A DNA stretch of 32,426 nt from CAYJAD01 sp964369995. Its GTDB lineage: Bacteria > Desulfobacterota > Desulfovibrionia > Desulfovibrionales > Desulfovibrionaceae. The translations under genes were made by a program, and so were the position numbers. Within the stretch, counting starts at the first letter, position 1. Every line of letters starts with the position of its first letter. Under the pieces are notes generated by a model. That model did no database searches. It was not told where the DNA came from and worked only from the letters and a program-made list of their open reading frames with translations. This document shows, in pieces, positions 17,901 through 24,381 of the stretch. The stretch spans positions 1 to 32,426 of the forward strand of contig CAYJHH010000015.1 in assembly GCA_964369995.1 (NCBI GenBank). The letters are read 5' to 3'.

Positions 17901-18092
17901 ACCCGTAAAATACGTGAGCAAGAAAAATTTACACATTTGCCCATTGTGGCTTTATCCGCCCACGCCCTTGAAGAAGATAAGCAAAAAAGTTTTGACAGTG
18001 GCATGAACGAACATACTACAAAACCCATTGTACCTGAAGAATTGTATAAGACCATAGAATATTGGATTCGAAATGCAGCGCTAACAGCCTAA
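14949..18092 (+). CDS. Hybrid sensor histidine kinase with tandem PAS domains
   Basis: 1047 aa, GTG start with AGAGG six bases upstream. No membrane segment, so probably a cytoplasmic sensor. The N-terminal about 650 residues are PAS-like units. The last four recur with a phrase like MLDAMPLSMSFWDKNYNLVDCN at about 147, 276, 400 and 525. Units 3 and 4 are so alike that the DNA itself repeats. Then come HisKA with H686 (SHEIRTPMNG), HATPase with its N box (LLDNALKFT), HDTGIG and GGTGLGL, and a C-terminal receiver with D973 (LVLMDIQMP) and the TTKPI lysine. There is no Hpt domain, so phosphate must pass to a partner outside the window. Signal unknown. Confidence 0.95.
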   Translation: MQDLHLTYHSPVHTFFKQLYGNSTQVLCCYDQQGLIRFCTDAYLNFFGSTSLQDHLEKYYTYNCQAQGLGQDVAKLCREHLDKALAESGHIFPWVHVLPGGEKVQVQYTFSRIEFEGKPFIIAVILGTQNNKQTLENFYYQDKNAQALLEASPIAICLWDNKYTLIDCNKSFIELFGLKNKEEYGLNPHAFYPEMQSNGMPSEEFSVQLLSEAFATGQSNGEWLWRNKTGETVPTRVSLRRVTFNGQEMVAEYIYDLRILRETQRRANQAEIRNQIMLDAMPLSMSFWDKNYNLVDCNAASVKLFGFSSKEEYLAKFNEVSPPSQPNGKPSLKTLHEKFDQALAEGVSHVEWMHKQPDGSPVPVDKICVKANLNGDDMVITFSRDLREIYATKQKAAEAEARNKAVLDAMPLSMSFWDKEYNLIDCNLESISMYGFKNKEEYMQKFREVSPKLQPNGKDSVTELHAKFDEAMLYGISHMEWMHQTPNGAPLPVDKTCVKAKLHDDNVLITFSRDLREIKASQKVAEEAELRNRLMLDSMPLGVHFWDNNLNLIDCNQESLSLYGFTTKEEFKENFSKTYPAVQPNGENSEKLIKRCLEAALSQGYAYTEFLSLTQHDEKSVLPVEIILTRITYKDGYGVICYIRDLRDFKAMLAEIKEVENDLRTAKNIAEKNAAAKSEFLANMSHEIRTPMNGILGLLHLLDKTTLQNEQKSYVEKSLTSANNLLRIINDILDFSALESGKFQFVHAPFSMEEICKDICEIYETQIQQKGLQFHVHMPLGATKLMGDALRLKQVFSNLLDNALKFTSEGSISLHIEEKPAQTEKQKLFMFSVHDTGIGLSPEHVKHIFSAFSQVDSSFTRAYGGTGLGLVISQNILQMMHGDIWVESELNKGSTFFCSAIFDVLEEATQQDEQGQALPQSSGHLLLVEDNIINQMVATEILQHAGYSVDVANNGQEALDMLDETNYDLVLMDIQMPIMDGLTATRKIREQEKFTHLPIVALSAHALEEDKQKSFDSGMNEHTTKPIVPEELYKTIEYWIRNAALTA

Positions 18093-18120
18093 ATTAGCTT
18101 TTACACATAAGCTCATAATA

Positions 18121-18160
18121 AAGCCGAAAATACCGTGTATAACTCTATTTTCGGCTTTTT
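18121..18160 (+). terminator. Terminator of the hybrid kinase gene
   Basis: AAGCCGAAAATA (18121-18132) pairs perfectly with TATTTTCGGCTT (18146-18157) and is followed by T. Confidence 0.88.
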
Positions 18161-18191
18161 TCTTGTGATATTAAAAATATATAAAGCCTAT

Positions 18192-18280
18192 CTCATAATT
18201 ACGCAAAAACGTATTTTGAGAAGCTCCTCATGGTCAAACCATTGTTTGGCGCCATGGCGTGGCCATGGGAACACGCCAAA
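18192..18280 (+). promoter_or_regulatory. Dyads upstream of the ridA sigma-54 promoter (possible activator sites)
   Basis: An imperfect dyad CTCATAATTACG/CGTATTTTGAG (18192-18220) and a nested palindrome (18245-18280) with outer arms TTTGGCG/CGCCAAA and inner CCATGG/CCATGG. They lie 50-140 bases before the -24 box, the usual distance for enhancer sites. Neither copies the TGTTTCA-type dyad seen before the TRAP operon, so the assignment is tentative. Confidence 0.35.
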
Positions 18281-18329
18281 AATAGTGATTTTGAGCGTAG
18301 TGAAATGAAAAACAATTCACTTTACGATT

Positions 18330-18345
18330 TGGCATACTATTTGCT
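18330..18345 (+). promoter_or_regulatory. Sigma-54 promoter of ridA
   Basis: TGGCATACTATTTGCT: the GG and GC doublets are 10 bases apart and only one position of TGGCAC-N5-TTGCT differs. The transcript would start near 18356, leaving an untranslated leader of about 158 bases before the ridA ATG. Confidence 0.75.
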
Positions 18346-18513
18346 TTTAAAATTTGTTTTCTGAGGATTTTTTGGGCTCTGGATTTGAATTTATGGCTTG
18401 CCTTTTAGGCTATACTGCAACTCTTGAACAAAGTGTTCTTTCAGTAAGCTGTGTCAGAAGTGAATTTCAGATCACGCATAAAAAACAAAACAATATATTT
18501 AAGGAGTATACCA

Positions 18514-18864
18514 ATGAGTGAAATTATCAAAATGCAACCTACCGAGCGCATGAGCCGTATTGTTATTCACAATGGTGTTGTATATCTTTGTGGGCAAGTG
18601 GGTTGTGATTCTCCCACAGTAAAAGAGCAAGCTGCAACCATGCTTTCACGCGTGGATGCTTTACTGAAAGAAGCTGGTACAAGCCGCAATCGCATGCTGT
18701 CCGCCACTGTATATCTACGTGATATGAAAGACTTTGCCGAATTCAATGAAGTATGGGACGCTTGGGTAGTACCTGGTGAGCCACCTGCACGTGCTTGTGT
18801 GGAAGCACGTTTAGCAAGACCAAACTTGCTTTGCGAAGTATCTATTATCGCAGCGCTTCCTTAA
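18514..18864 (+). CDS. ridA: RidA family enamine/imine deaminase
   Basis: 116 aa, normal for the Rid (YjgF/YER057c/UK114) family. These trimers hydrolyse reactive enamines and imines released by PLP or flavin enzymes to the oxo acid and ammonia. The substrate-carboxylate arginine is R93 in PPARACVEARL, and the acidic E108 near the end (LLCEVSIIA) matches the catalytic pair of deaminating members. The start at 18514 follows AAGGAG by 7 bases. A longer frame from a GTG at 18451 lacks a ribosome site. A sigma-54 promoter lies upstream, and an amine/imino-acid dehydrogenase operon lies 4 kb away under the same promoter type, suggesting the imine it clears comes from that enzyme. Confidence 0.92.
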   Translation: MSEIIKMQPTERMSRIVIHNGVVYLCGQVGCDSPTVKEQAATMLSRVDALLKEAGTSRNRMLSATVYLRDMKDFAEFNEVWDAWVVPGEPPARACVEARLARPNLLCEVSIIAALP

Positions 18865-18884
18865 GTAGTTTACGTAGTATTTTT

Positions 18885-18928
18885 ATGGGGAGCAAAAATC
18901 TTCTTAAAAAAAATATTTCGCTCCCCAT
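18885..18928 (+). terminator. Possible stem-loop after ridA
   Basis: ATGGGGAGC (18885-18893) and GCTCCCCAT (18920-18928) pair perfectly across a 26-base A-rich loop, with no strong T-tract after it. It sits 20 bases beyond the ridA stop, just before repeat copy 2. Confidence 0.45.
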
Positions 18929-18947
18929 ACCCACATGGATCTCTATT

Positions 18948-19229
18948 TAGTTAATGCTTAAAAACGTGTTTCCACTCGTTTTTAAGAAAGGCACACCTGC
19001 TCCAAATACCCCTTCGGGGCCACCGGAAGTAAATTCCGGCTTATTTTACGCGCGGCAAGCCATGCCAAGGGCATGTCTTGAGTAGTCGACATCTGAAAAA
19101 AGCATTTCTTATGTCTAAAGATTGCCAGAAAACGTATTCCATACGTTTATTTCTGGCAATCTTTATTACGTTATTTGATTTATAAGTTCTATTTTTACTG
19201 ATAGTTAAGTTGTTTTTCAGTGTCGACTA
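18948..19229 (+). repeat. Structured interspersed repeat, copy 2 (about 282 bp)
   Basis: Left end TAGTTAATGCTTAAAAA, right end TTTTTCAGTGTCGACTA, internal terminus-like TAGTCGACATCTGAAAAA at 19083. The hairpins are CTTAAAAACG/CGTTTTTAAG (18957-18986), CCCC-TTCG-GGG (19009-19019), CCGGAA/TTCCGG (19023-19039), CATGCC/GGCATG and a nested stem around ACGTATtccATACGT. The lower stem is GATTGCC/GGCAATC here against CTTTGCC/GGCAAAG in copy 4, a paired change. It ends 15 bases before the stop of the minus-strand activator gene. Confidence 0.9.
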
Positions 19230-19243
19230 TTTACATAAGCTAT

Positions 19244-21145
19244 CTACAAAACAGGATAACCATATTCATGTAAGCGCCTATAGAGCGTTGTTCTTGATAT
19301 ACCAAGAATTTTTGCAGCGCTGGCAAGATTGCCCGACACACTTTGTACAGTGGCGAGAATAGCTTGCTGTTCCACATGTTTGAGTGATTGTGGCTCCCAC
19401 ACGTGCGATGCGGTATGTTTTTCCGGAAGATGAAGCATATTTGCACAAATACTTCCCTCATCAGCCAAAGCCATTCCCCTATAAATGGTATTTTCCAATT
19501 CTCTAATATTTCCAGGCCAATGATATGAAGTTAATAAATCTTCAGCATCTTTTGTGAAGGTTAATGGCATTGTCATGGAGGTGGACAGCTGTGTAAGAAA
19601 ATACCGCGCCAAGAGTAAAATATCTTCACTCCCACGCTCTTTAAGCGAAGGTATTTGTACAGGAAATACATTTAAGCGATAAAATAAATCTTTTCTAAAC
19701 CGTCCGGCTCGCACAGCTTCTTTTAAGTCCACATGCGTCGACGCTATGACGCGCGCTGTGGTATGCACGGATTGATTACTCCCAATACGACACACTTCTC
19801 CTGTTTGCAAAACACGTAATAACTTCACCTGCATGGGCATGGGCATATCACCAATTTCATCCAAAAGAATGGTACCGCCATTGGCCAATTCAAATTTGCC
19901 AGGTCTGCCCCCTTTGGCCGCTCCCGTAAAAGCACCAGGCGCATAGCCAAAAAGTTCACTTTCTAGTAATTCCGCAGGAATAGCACCGCAATTAATGGGT
20001 ACAAAGGGACGCCCGCTCTTATAACAATTATTATGAATGGCCTGCGCAAAAAGCTCCTTCCCTGTGCCTGTTTCCCCTTGAAGAAGTATGGCGCACTTTA
20101 ATAAACTCCCCCGCTGAGCCAAAGCCATGGCTGAACGCAATGCTGCAGATTCCCCTATAATATGATTAAAGCTATAGTGCGCTCGTGTGCCGGTATAACT
20201 TTCTGCTATTTTAGTAATTTCGCCCACGGCTTCAAAACTGACCACAACACCCAAAAGCGTATTATCCGTGGTAGTTACAAGTGTAGGTGTATAGATAATA
20301 TCAACACATGTATCAGCATGGGTAATGCGCGCTTTCACATTTATCCATTTACTGGGCGCGCGTTGTATATAAGGGATATCAAGAATCATACCTTCCAGAA
20401 CATCGGATTTCTTTCCCACCAATTGGGTATTATGTAAGATTTCACAACCACGACTATTTACTTGTAAAATAGTGTTCTCATTATCCAATACAAGCATGCC
20501 CGTTCGCACAGAGTCAACAATTTGATCAAGAAAATGAACTTGTTTGTCTAATTCTTTATTACGGCGTAAAATGCGTAATTCGCGCTCTATGGCCTGAGCT
20601 GCAGTGACAACAAGGTGCAAGGTGTGTTCATGTACATACGGGCATTTACCATTGACCATAAGTACACCTAATAGCTTATTATCCTTACCAAATAAAGGTG
20701 CTGCTGAGCTTGTGTATTCATGGGCTAACTTACAATAATGCTCCGTCCCTTTAAGCTGAATGGGCTCTTTATGTAATAAACACAGGCTCACCGCTGTGGT
20801 ACCCACATCTTCTTCTTTCCATCGAAAACCCGGAGCACAATTTCTTTTTTCACTATCTATACAAGCATCTTCTTTACCACCCAAATGCAAAATATAGCCC
20901 TGCGCATCCACCACAGCCACAGTGAAGGTATCCACGGCAAGAAGCTTTTGCAATTCCATATAATGCGGCCATAATACTTCCAACAGCACAGCATTTTCTT
21001 GATAGAGCTTTGTAAGCTCTTCTTCTGAAAGCCGACATTGCGTATGGGAGCGTGCATGAGCGTTGACACCACGCATGTGAGAGCGTTCATGCGAACGCGC
21101 AATGGCTTGCTGTAAATCAAAAGGGCGATTTTCTGAAGTCATCAT
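19244..21145 (-). CDS. Sigma-54-dependent activator with GAF and PAS sensor domains
   Basis: About 633 aa. The N-terminal half is sensory: a GAF domain of the AcoR type (APGFRWKEEDVGTTAVSLCL, then EHYCKLAHEYTSSAAPLFG), then a PAS unit (FLDQIVDSVRTGMLVLDNENTI). The AAA+ domain has Walker A GETGTGKE, the sigma-54 loop GAFTGA and Walker B TILLDE, and the C-terminal Fis-type helix-turn-helix is AAKILGISRTTLYRRLHEYG. With no receiver domain it should answer to a small molecule directly. The start at 21145 (or the adjacent ATG at 21142) follows AAAGGA. The longer frame to 21247 runs through candidate binding sites. It is divergent to the TRAP/dehydrogenase operon, which has a near-perfect sigma-54 promoter, so that operon is the probable target. 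Confidence 0.93.
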   Translation of the reverse strand: MMTSENRPFDLQQAIARSHERSHMRGVNAHARSHTQCRLSEEELTKLYQENAVLLEVLWPHYMELQKLLAVDTFTVAVVDAQGYILHLGGKEDACIDSEKRNCAPGFRWKEEDVGTTAVSLCLLHKEPIQLKGTEHYCKLAHEYTSSAAPLFGKDNKLLGVLMVNGKCPYVHEHTLHLVVTAAQAIERELRILRRNKELDKQVHFLDQIVDSVRTGMLVLDNENTILQVNSRGCEILHNTQLVGKKSDVLEGMILDIPYIQRAPSKWINVKARITHADTCVDIIYTPTLVTTTDNTLLGVVVSFEAVGEITKIAESYTGTRAHYSFNHIIGESAALRSAMALAQRGSLLKCAILLQGETGTGKELFAQAIHNNCYKSGRPFVPINCGAIPAELLESELFGYAPGAFTGAAKGGRPGKFELANGGTILLDEIGDMPMPMQVKLLRVLQTGEVCRIGSNQSVHTTARVIASTHVDLKEAVRAGRFRKDLFYRLNVFPVQIPSLKERGSEDILLLARYFLTQLSTSMTMPLTFTKDAEDLLTSYHWPGNIRELENTIYRGMALADEGSICANMLHLPEKHTASHVWEPQSLKHVEQQAILATVQSVSGNLASAAKILGISRTTLYRRLHEYGYPVL

Positions 21146-21155
21146 ATATCCTTTA

Positions 21156-21256
21156 TGTTCAAATATGAAACATGTACACATTTGAAACAGTAGTATGCAG
21201 GTTGAATTTACAACACAAATGCACGCTTCCGTCAAGTTATGTTTCAAATATGAACA
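21156..21256. promoter_or_regulatory. Three candidate activator (UAS) sites
   Basis: TGTTCA-AATA-TGAAACA (21156-21172) is followed immediately by TGTACA-CATT-TGAAACA (21173-21189), and TGTTTCA-AATA-TGAACA stands at 21240-21256. All are 17-bp dyads of the form TGTT(T)CA-N4-TG(A)AACA. They lie 215-315 bases before the TRAP -24 box and directly upstream of the activator start, suited both to enhancer function and to autoregulation. Confidence 0.7.
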
Positions 21257-21470
21257 CTACTCTTCCTCATACGCTTCAAAACGCTGCTCCTTCAAAGATC
21301 CAAGCCCTTTTTTCTTCCTGTGAACAAGAAATTTTCAGTATACAAAATACTTTTTTTGACATGATTTTCTTCTTATGAACAAAAAAAACACTGAAAAAAC
21401 ATTATATACAATAGATTTTTGGCCATTTGCATGGTGCTCCTTAGTGTAAAAAGCACATTTTTTCTTCTTA

Positions 21471-21486
21471 TGGCACTTTTTTTGCT
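21471..21486 (+). promoter_or_regulatory. Sigma-54 promoter of the TRAP/dehydrogenase operon
   Basis: TGGCAC-N5-TTGCT, a full match to the -24/-12 consensus with 10 bases between GG and GC. The start site would be near 21497, about 45 bases before the binding-protein ATG at 21542. This excludes the longer open frame that begins at 21419, upstream of the promoter. Confidence 0.9.
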
Positions 21487-21541
21487 CATGGTGAGAGTCA
21501 ACAAGATAACTTTTTATATGGATCACCGAGGAGACTTAATC

Positions 21542-22531
21542 ATGAAGCGTTTTGTATGTTTTGCCTTTATAACCACATTACTTGTGTCTACTGCTGCAGC
21601 TGCTTATGCTGAAACTTGGAAATTTTCTCACACGCGCCCCCAAAATGCACGCTTGCATGAGGATGCACAATGGTTTGCTGATACTGTAAAAAAAGCCACC
21701 AATGGTGAAGTAAGTATTAATATTTACCCTGCCAATGCCTTAGGTGACTATACCGTGGTACAAGAACGTGTGGGTCTTGGAGCCATTGACATGGCCTGTC
21801 AAACCGCTGCGGCTGCCGCTGACAGACGCATGCAAATTGTTTCTTTTCCTTATCTTATGAAAGATTGGGCTCAAGCTAAAGAAAACTTTGTTACCGGTGC
21901 ACCTTTCCTAAAAATCATTGGGGATTTATATGCCAAACAAGGCATCACCTTGCTTGCAGCCTACCCCATGTATTTTGGCGGTATTGCCTTATCTAAAAAG
22001 CCTGAAAATTACCAAAACCCCACGGCGCCCAAGGGCTTAAAGCTTCGTGTGCCTCCTGCAAAAACATTCCAGCTCATAGCAGATAATTCCGGTTTTATCG
22101 GCACACCACTGCCTTACTCTGAAGCCTTTGCTGCCATGCAAACCGGCGTTGTTGACGGCGTATTGGGCGCTGGTGCAGAAGGTTATTATGCTTCTTTTCG
22201 CGATGTAACCAAGTTCTATTTACCTGTAAACACACATTTTGAAGTATATTTTCTCATTGTAAACACAGAGTTATTTGAAAGTCAGCCCCAAAGTGTTCGT
22301 GATGCTGTCCTTGACAGTGCAAAACAATTTGAAGTACGTCGTTGGAGCCATGCAGAAAAGGATCAAGCGCATTTTGAAAATGAGCTAGCCAAGTACGGTG
22401 CAGAAGTTTTAGCCCTAAGCCCTGAGCAGTTAGACGCTTATGCTAAACATGTACGCGAAAACTCTTGGCCTGCTGTTTTAGAAGATATTGGTAAAGAGTG
22501 GGGTCAAAAAGCTTTAGATACTATTCGCTAA
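21542..22531 (+). CDS. TRAP transporter substrate-binding protein, DctP family
   Basis: 329 aa from the ATG at 21542, preceded by GAGGAG. Signal peptide with cleavage expected after AAAAYA (about residue 23), so periplasmic. The mature start ETWKFSHTRPQNARLHEDAQWFAD and the GEVSINIYPANALGD block are typical of DctP. The carboxylate-binding arginine of the family is R169 in GLKLRVPP, pointing to an organic acid or amino acid ligand. No DctQ or DctM membrane gene follows. Instead the next three genes encode a dehydrogenase. It must borrow a permease from elsewhere, or act as a sensor. First gene of the sigma-54 operon. Confidence 0.92.
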   Translation: MKRFVCFAFITTLLVSTAAAAYAETWKFSHTRPQNARLHEDAQWFADTVKKATNGEVSINIYPANALGDYTVVQERVGLGAIDMACQTAAAAADRRMQIVSFPYLMKDWAQAKENFVTGAPFLKIIGDLYAKQGITLLAAYPMYFGGIALSKKPENYQNPTAPKGLKLRVPPAKTFQLIADNSGFIGTPLPYSEAFAAMQTGVVDGVLGAGAEGYYASFRDVTKFYLPVNTHFEVYFLIVNTELFESQPQSVRDAVLDSAKQFEVRRWSHAEKDQAHFENELAKYGAEVLALSPEQLDAYAKHVRENSWPAVLEDIGKEWGQKALDTIR

Positions 22532-22624
22532 AGCTACCCTGCTTATATATGGACAGGGCATTTATATAATCATATAAATGCTCTGCTCTTTCACTCACAT
22601 TAAGCGCACAAGGAATACACTTCC

Positions 22625-22978
22625 ATGTCAGATATAAAAGAAATGATTACCATTCACATTGATGGTCACCCCACCTTGGTGGAAAAAGGCTGTACCGTAG
22701 CCTCGGCACTCATGCGTCATGGTGCACAGCCCTTTAGGCAATCGCCTGCCACAGGTGAAGCACGGGCGCCGCATTGCTTCATGGGTGTTTGTTACGAATG
22801 TCTTGTGGAAATTGATGGTGTTGCCAATCGTCAAGGCTGCCTTACACAGGTACAAGAAAATATGAGCATACGACAGCAGCAAGAAGCTGTGGCACCGCCC
22901 CAATATCTTCATATTACCGATGGCACTGTCGAGCCACATACATGTACATGCAAAGCTTCCAATAATCAGGAAAACTAG
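22625..22978 (+). CDS. 2Fe-2S subunit of HcnABC/LhpBEF-like dehydrogenase
   Basis: 117 aa, the size of HcnA-type small subunits. A plant-ferredoxin-like fold binding one 2Fe-2S cluster through C51, C56, C59 (HCFMGVCYECLVEIDG) and C72 (RQGCLT). The N-terminal ITIHIDGHPTLVEKGCTVASAL is the usual beta-grasp lead-in. AAGGAATAC stands before the ATG. It is followed after 8 bases by the middle subunit. Related complexes make HCN from glycine or oxidise D-hydroxyproline, octopine and other imino/amino acids. The small subunit alone does not tell which. Confidence 0.88.
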   Translation: MSDIKEMITIHIDGHPTLVEKGCTVASALMRHGAQPFRQSPATGEARAPHCFMGVCYECLVEIDGVANRQGCLTQVQENMSIRQQQEAVAPPQYLHITDGTVEPHTCTCKASNNQEN

Positions 22979-22986
22979 AGGTTATT

Positions 22987-24381
22987 ATGCAATTTTATGA
23001 CGTTGCCATTGTGGGCGCAGGCCCTGCAGGCATGGCATGTGCTGTAGAACTTTCTAACCATGGCGTTTCTGTTTTGCTTTTGGATGAGCAAACAAAGCTT
23101 GGTGGCCAAGTATACCGTAATATACAACACTGCAGCGCTGCACAAAAAAATCTTTTAGGAAGTGACTATACCGCAGGTTTGCCCCTAGCAAATAGCATTG
23201 CCAACTCCTCATGCACCTACCTTGCAGGTGCATCTGTTTGGCAAGCCGAAAAAGAAGGCAAACTTTTTTACTCTCAAAACGGCACATCCCATAAGGTAGA
23301 TGTGGCTTATATTGTTAACGCCACAGGCGCCATGGAGCGCCCCGTACCTTTTGCAGGATGGACATTGCCTCACGTTATCACCGCCGGCGGTGCTAGCAAT
23401 GCTTATAAAGACTCTCAGCATGTGCCCACAGGCCCCGTGGTCTTAGCCGGCAACGGCCCTCTTCTTTTGCTGGAAGCCGTGCATCTTTTACATCTTGGCG
23501 TCGCTATTCAGGCCATTTTAGATACAGGCCCAGCTTTACCCACATGGAATGCGCTGACAAAACTCCCCAAGGCCTTGAGACGCGCGCCTTATCTTTTGAA
23601 GGGCGCTGCCATGCTTGCCACATGCAAAAAACATAAGGTGCCATATTATCATTCCATTCGCAATTTACGTGCTCATGGAGAACAGGCTGTTGAGCGTGTT
23701 ACCGCCACGGTAAAAGACAAAGAACTGTCCTTCCATGTGGCGAGCTTAATAACACATTTTGGGGTTATTCCTGCCACGGCATTATGCAATCAAATAGGTT
23801 GCCGCCTTGCTTGGAATCAAGAACAGCGCTATTGGTACCCTGTCACCGACGCATGGGGCAGAACCACAGAGCATCGTATTTTTACCACAGGTGATGGAGC
23901 CGGCATAGAAGGCGCTCAAGCAGCAGCCTTACGTGGAAAGCTTTCTGCCCTTGAAATTGCCACATCTTTAGGGCGTATTCCTGCAAGTCAAAGAGATGAG
24001 CTCGCCGCTCCCCTCAGAGCACAATTGCACCATGAATGCGCACCCCGTCCCTTTGTGGATGCCATATTTACCCCCAGCGCCGATTGGTACCCTCTGGATG
24101 CGGATACGCTCATTTGCCGCTGCGAACATGTCACCATTGGCGATGTGAAAGAAGCTGTGCGCAAAGGTTGCACCAATGTTAATGATATTAAAGCTCTTAT
24201 TCGCACAGGCATGGGGCCGTGCCAAGGGCGCATGTGTGCCAATGGGCTCACAGAAGTTGTGGCAGCCTTACAACATATGGCGCCGCATGATATGAAGCCT
24301 TTACGCATTAGGCCACCGTTAAAGCCCATTCCCTTACAAGAATTGGCTACATTAGCTCAGCTGCCAAAGGAGGGCGCATAA
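22987..24381 (+). CDS. FAD/NAD(P)-binding subunit with BFD-like iron-sulfur domain (HcnB-like)
   Basis: 464 aa, matching HcnB-type middle subunits. FAD motif GAGPAG (10-15), then E/D at the end of beta-2 and LGGQVYR. A second dinucleotide region lies around VVLAGNGPLLLLEAVHLLHLG and a GDGAGIEGAQAAALRG FAD motif further on. The C-terminal domain is BFD-like with C377-x-C379 (LICRCEHV) and C412-x4-C417 (GPCQGRMC), the 2Fe-2S ligand spacing of this family. It overlaps the next gene by one base (TAATG), implying coupled, stoichiometric synthesis. In known relatives this subunit passes electrons from the substrate flavin to the respiratory chain. Confidence 0.9.
   Translation: MQFYDVAIVGAGPAGMACAVELSNHGVSVLLLDEQTKLGGQVYRNIQHCSAAQKNLLGSDYTAGLPLANSIANSSCTYLAGASVWQAEKEGKLFYSQNGTSHKVDVAYIVNATGAMERPVPFAGWTLPHVITAGGASNAYKDSQHVPTGPVVLAGNGPLLLLEAVHLLHLGVAIQAILDTGPALPTWNALTKLPKALRRAPYLLKGAAMLATCKKHKVPYYHSIRNLRAHGEQAVERVTATVKDKELSFHVASLITHFGVIPATALCNQIGCRLAWNQEQRYWYPVTDAWGRTTEHRIFTTGDGAGIEGAQAAALRGKLSALEIATSLGRIPASQRDELAAPLRAQLHHECAPRPFVDAIFTPSADWYPLDADTLICRCEHVTIGDVKEAVRKGCTNVNDIKALIRTGMGPCQGRMCANGLTEVVAALQHMAPHDMKPLRIRPPLKPIPLQELATLAQLPKEGA

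Noticed and set aside
18451..18513. GTG-started extension of RidA
   Set aside because: The protein begins at MSEIIKMQP after AAGGAG. The extension has no family match.
21146..21247. N-terminal extension of the GAF/PAS activator
   Set aside because: It covers the candidate activator sites, and AAAGGA stands before the ATG pair at 21145/21142.
21419..21541. N-terminal extension of the TRAP binding protein
   Set aside because: It would start upstream of the sigma-54 promoter and bury the signal peptide. The ATG at 21542 has GAGGAG and a normal leader.
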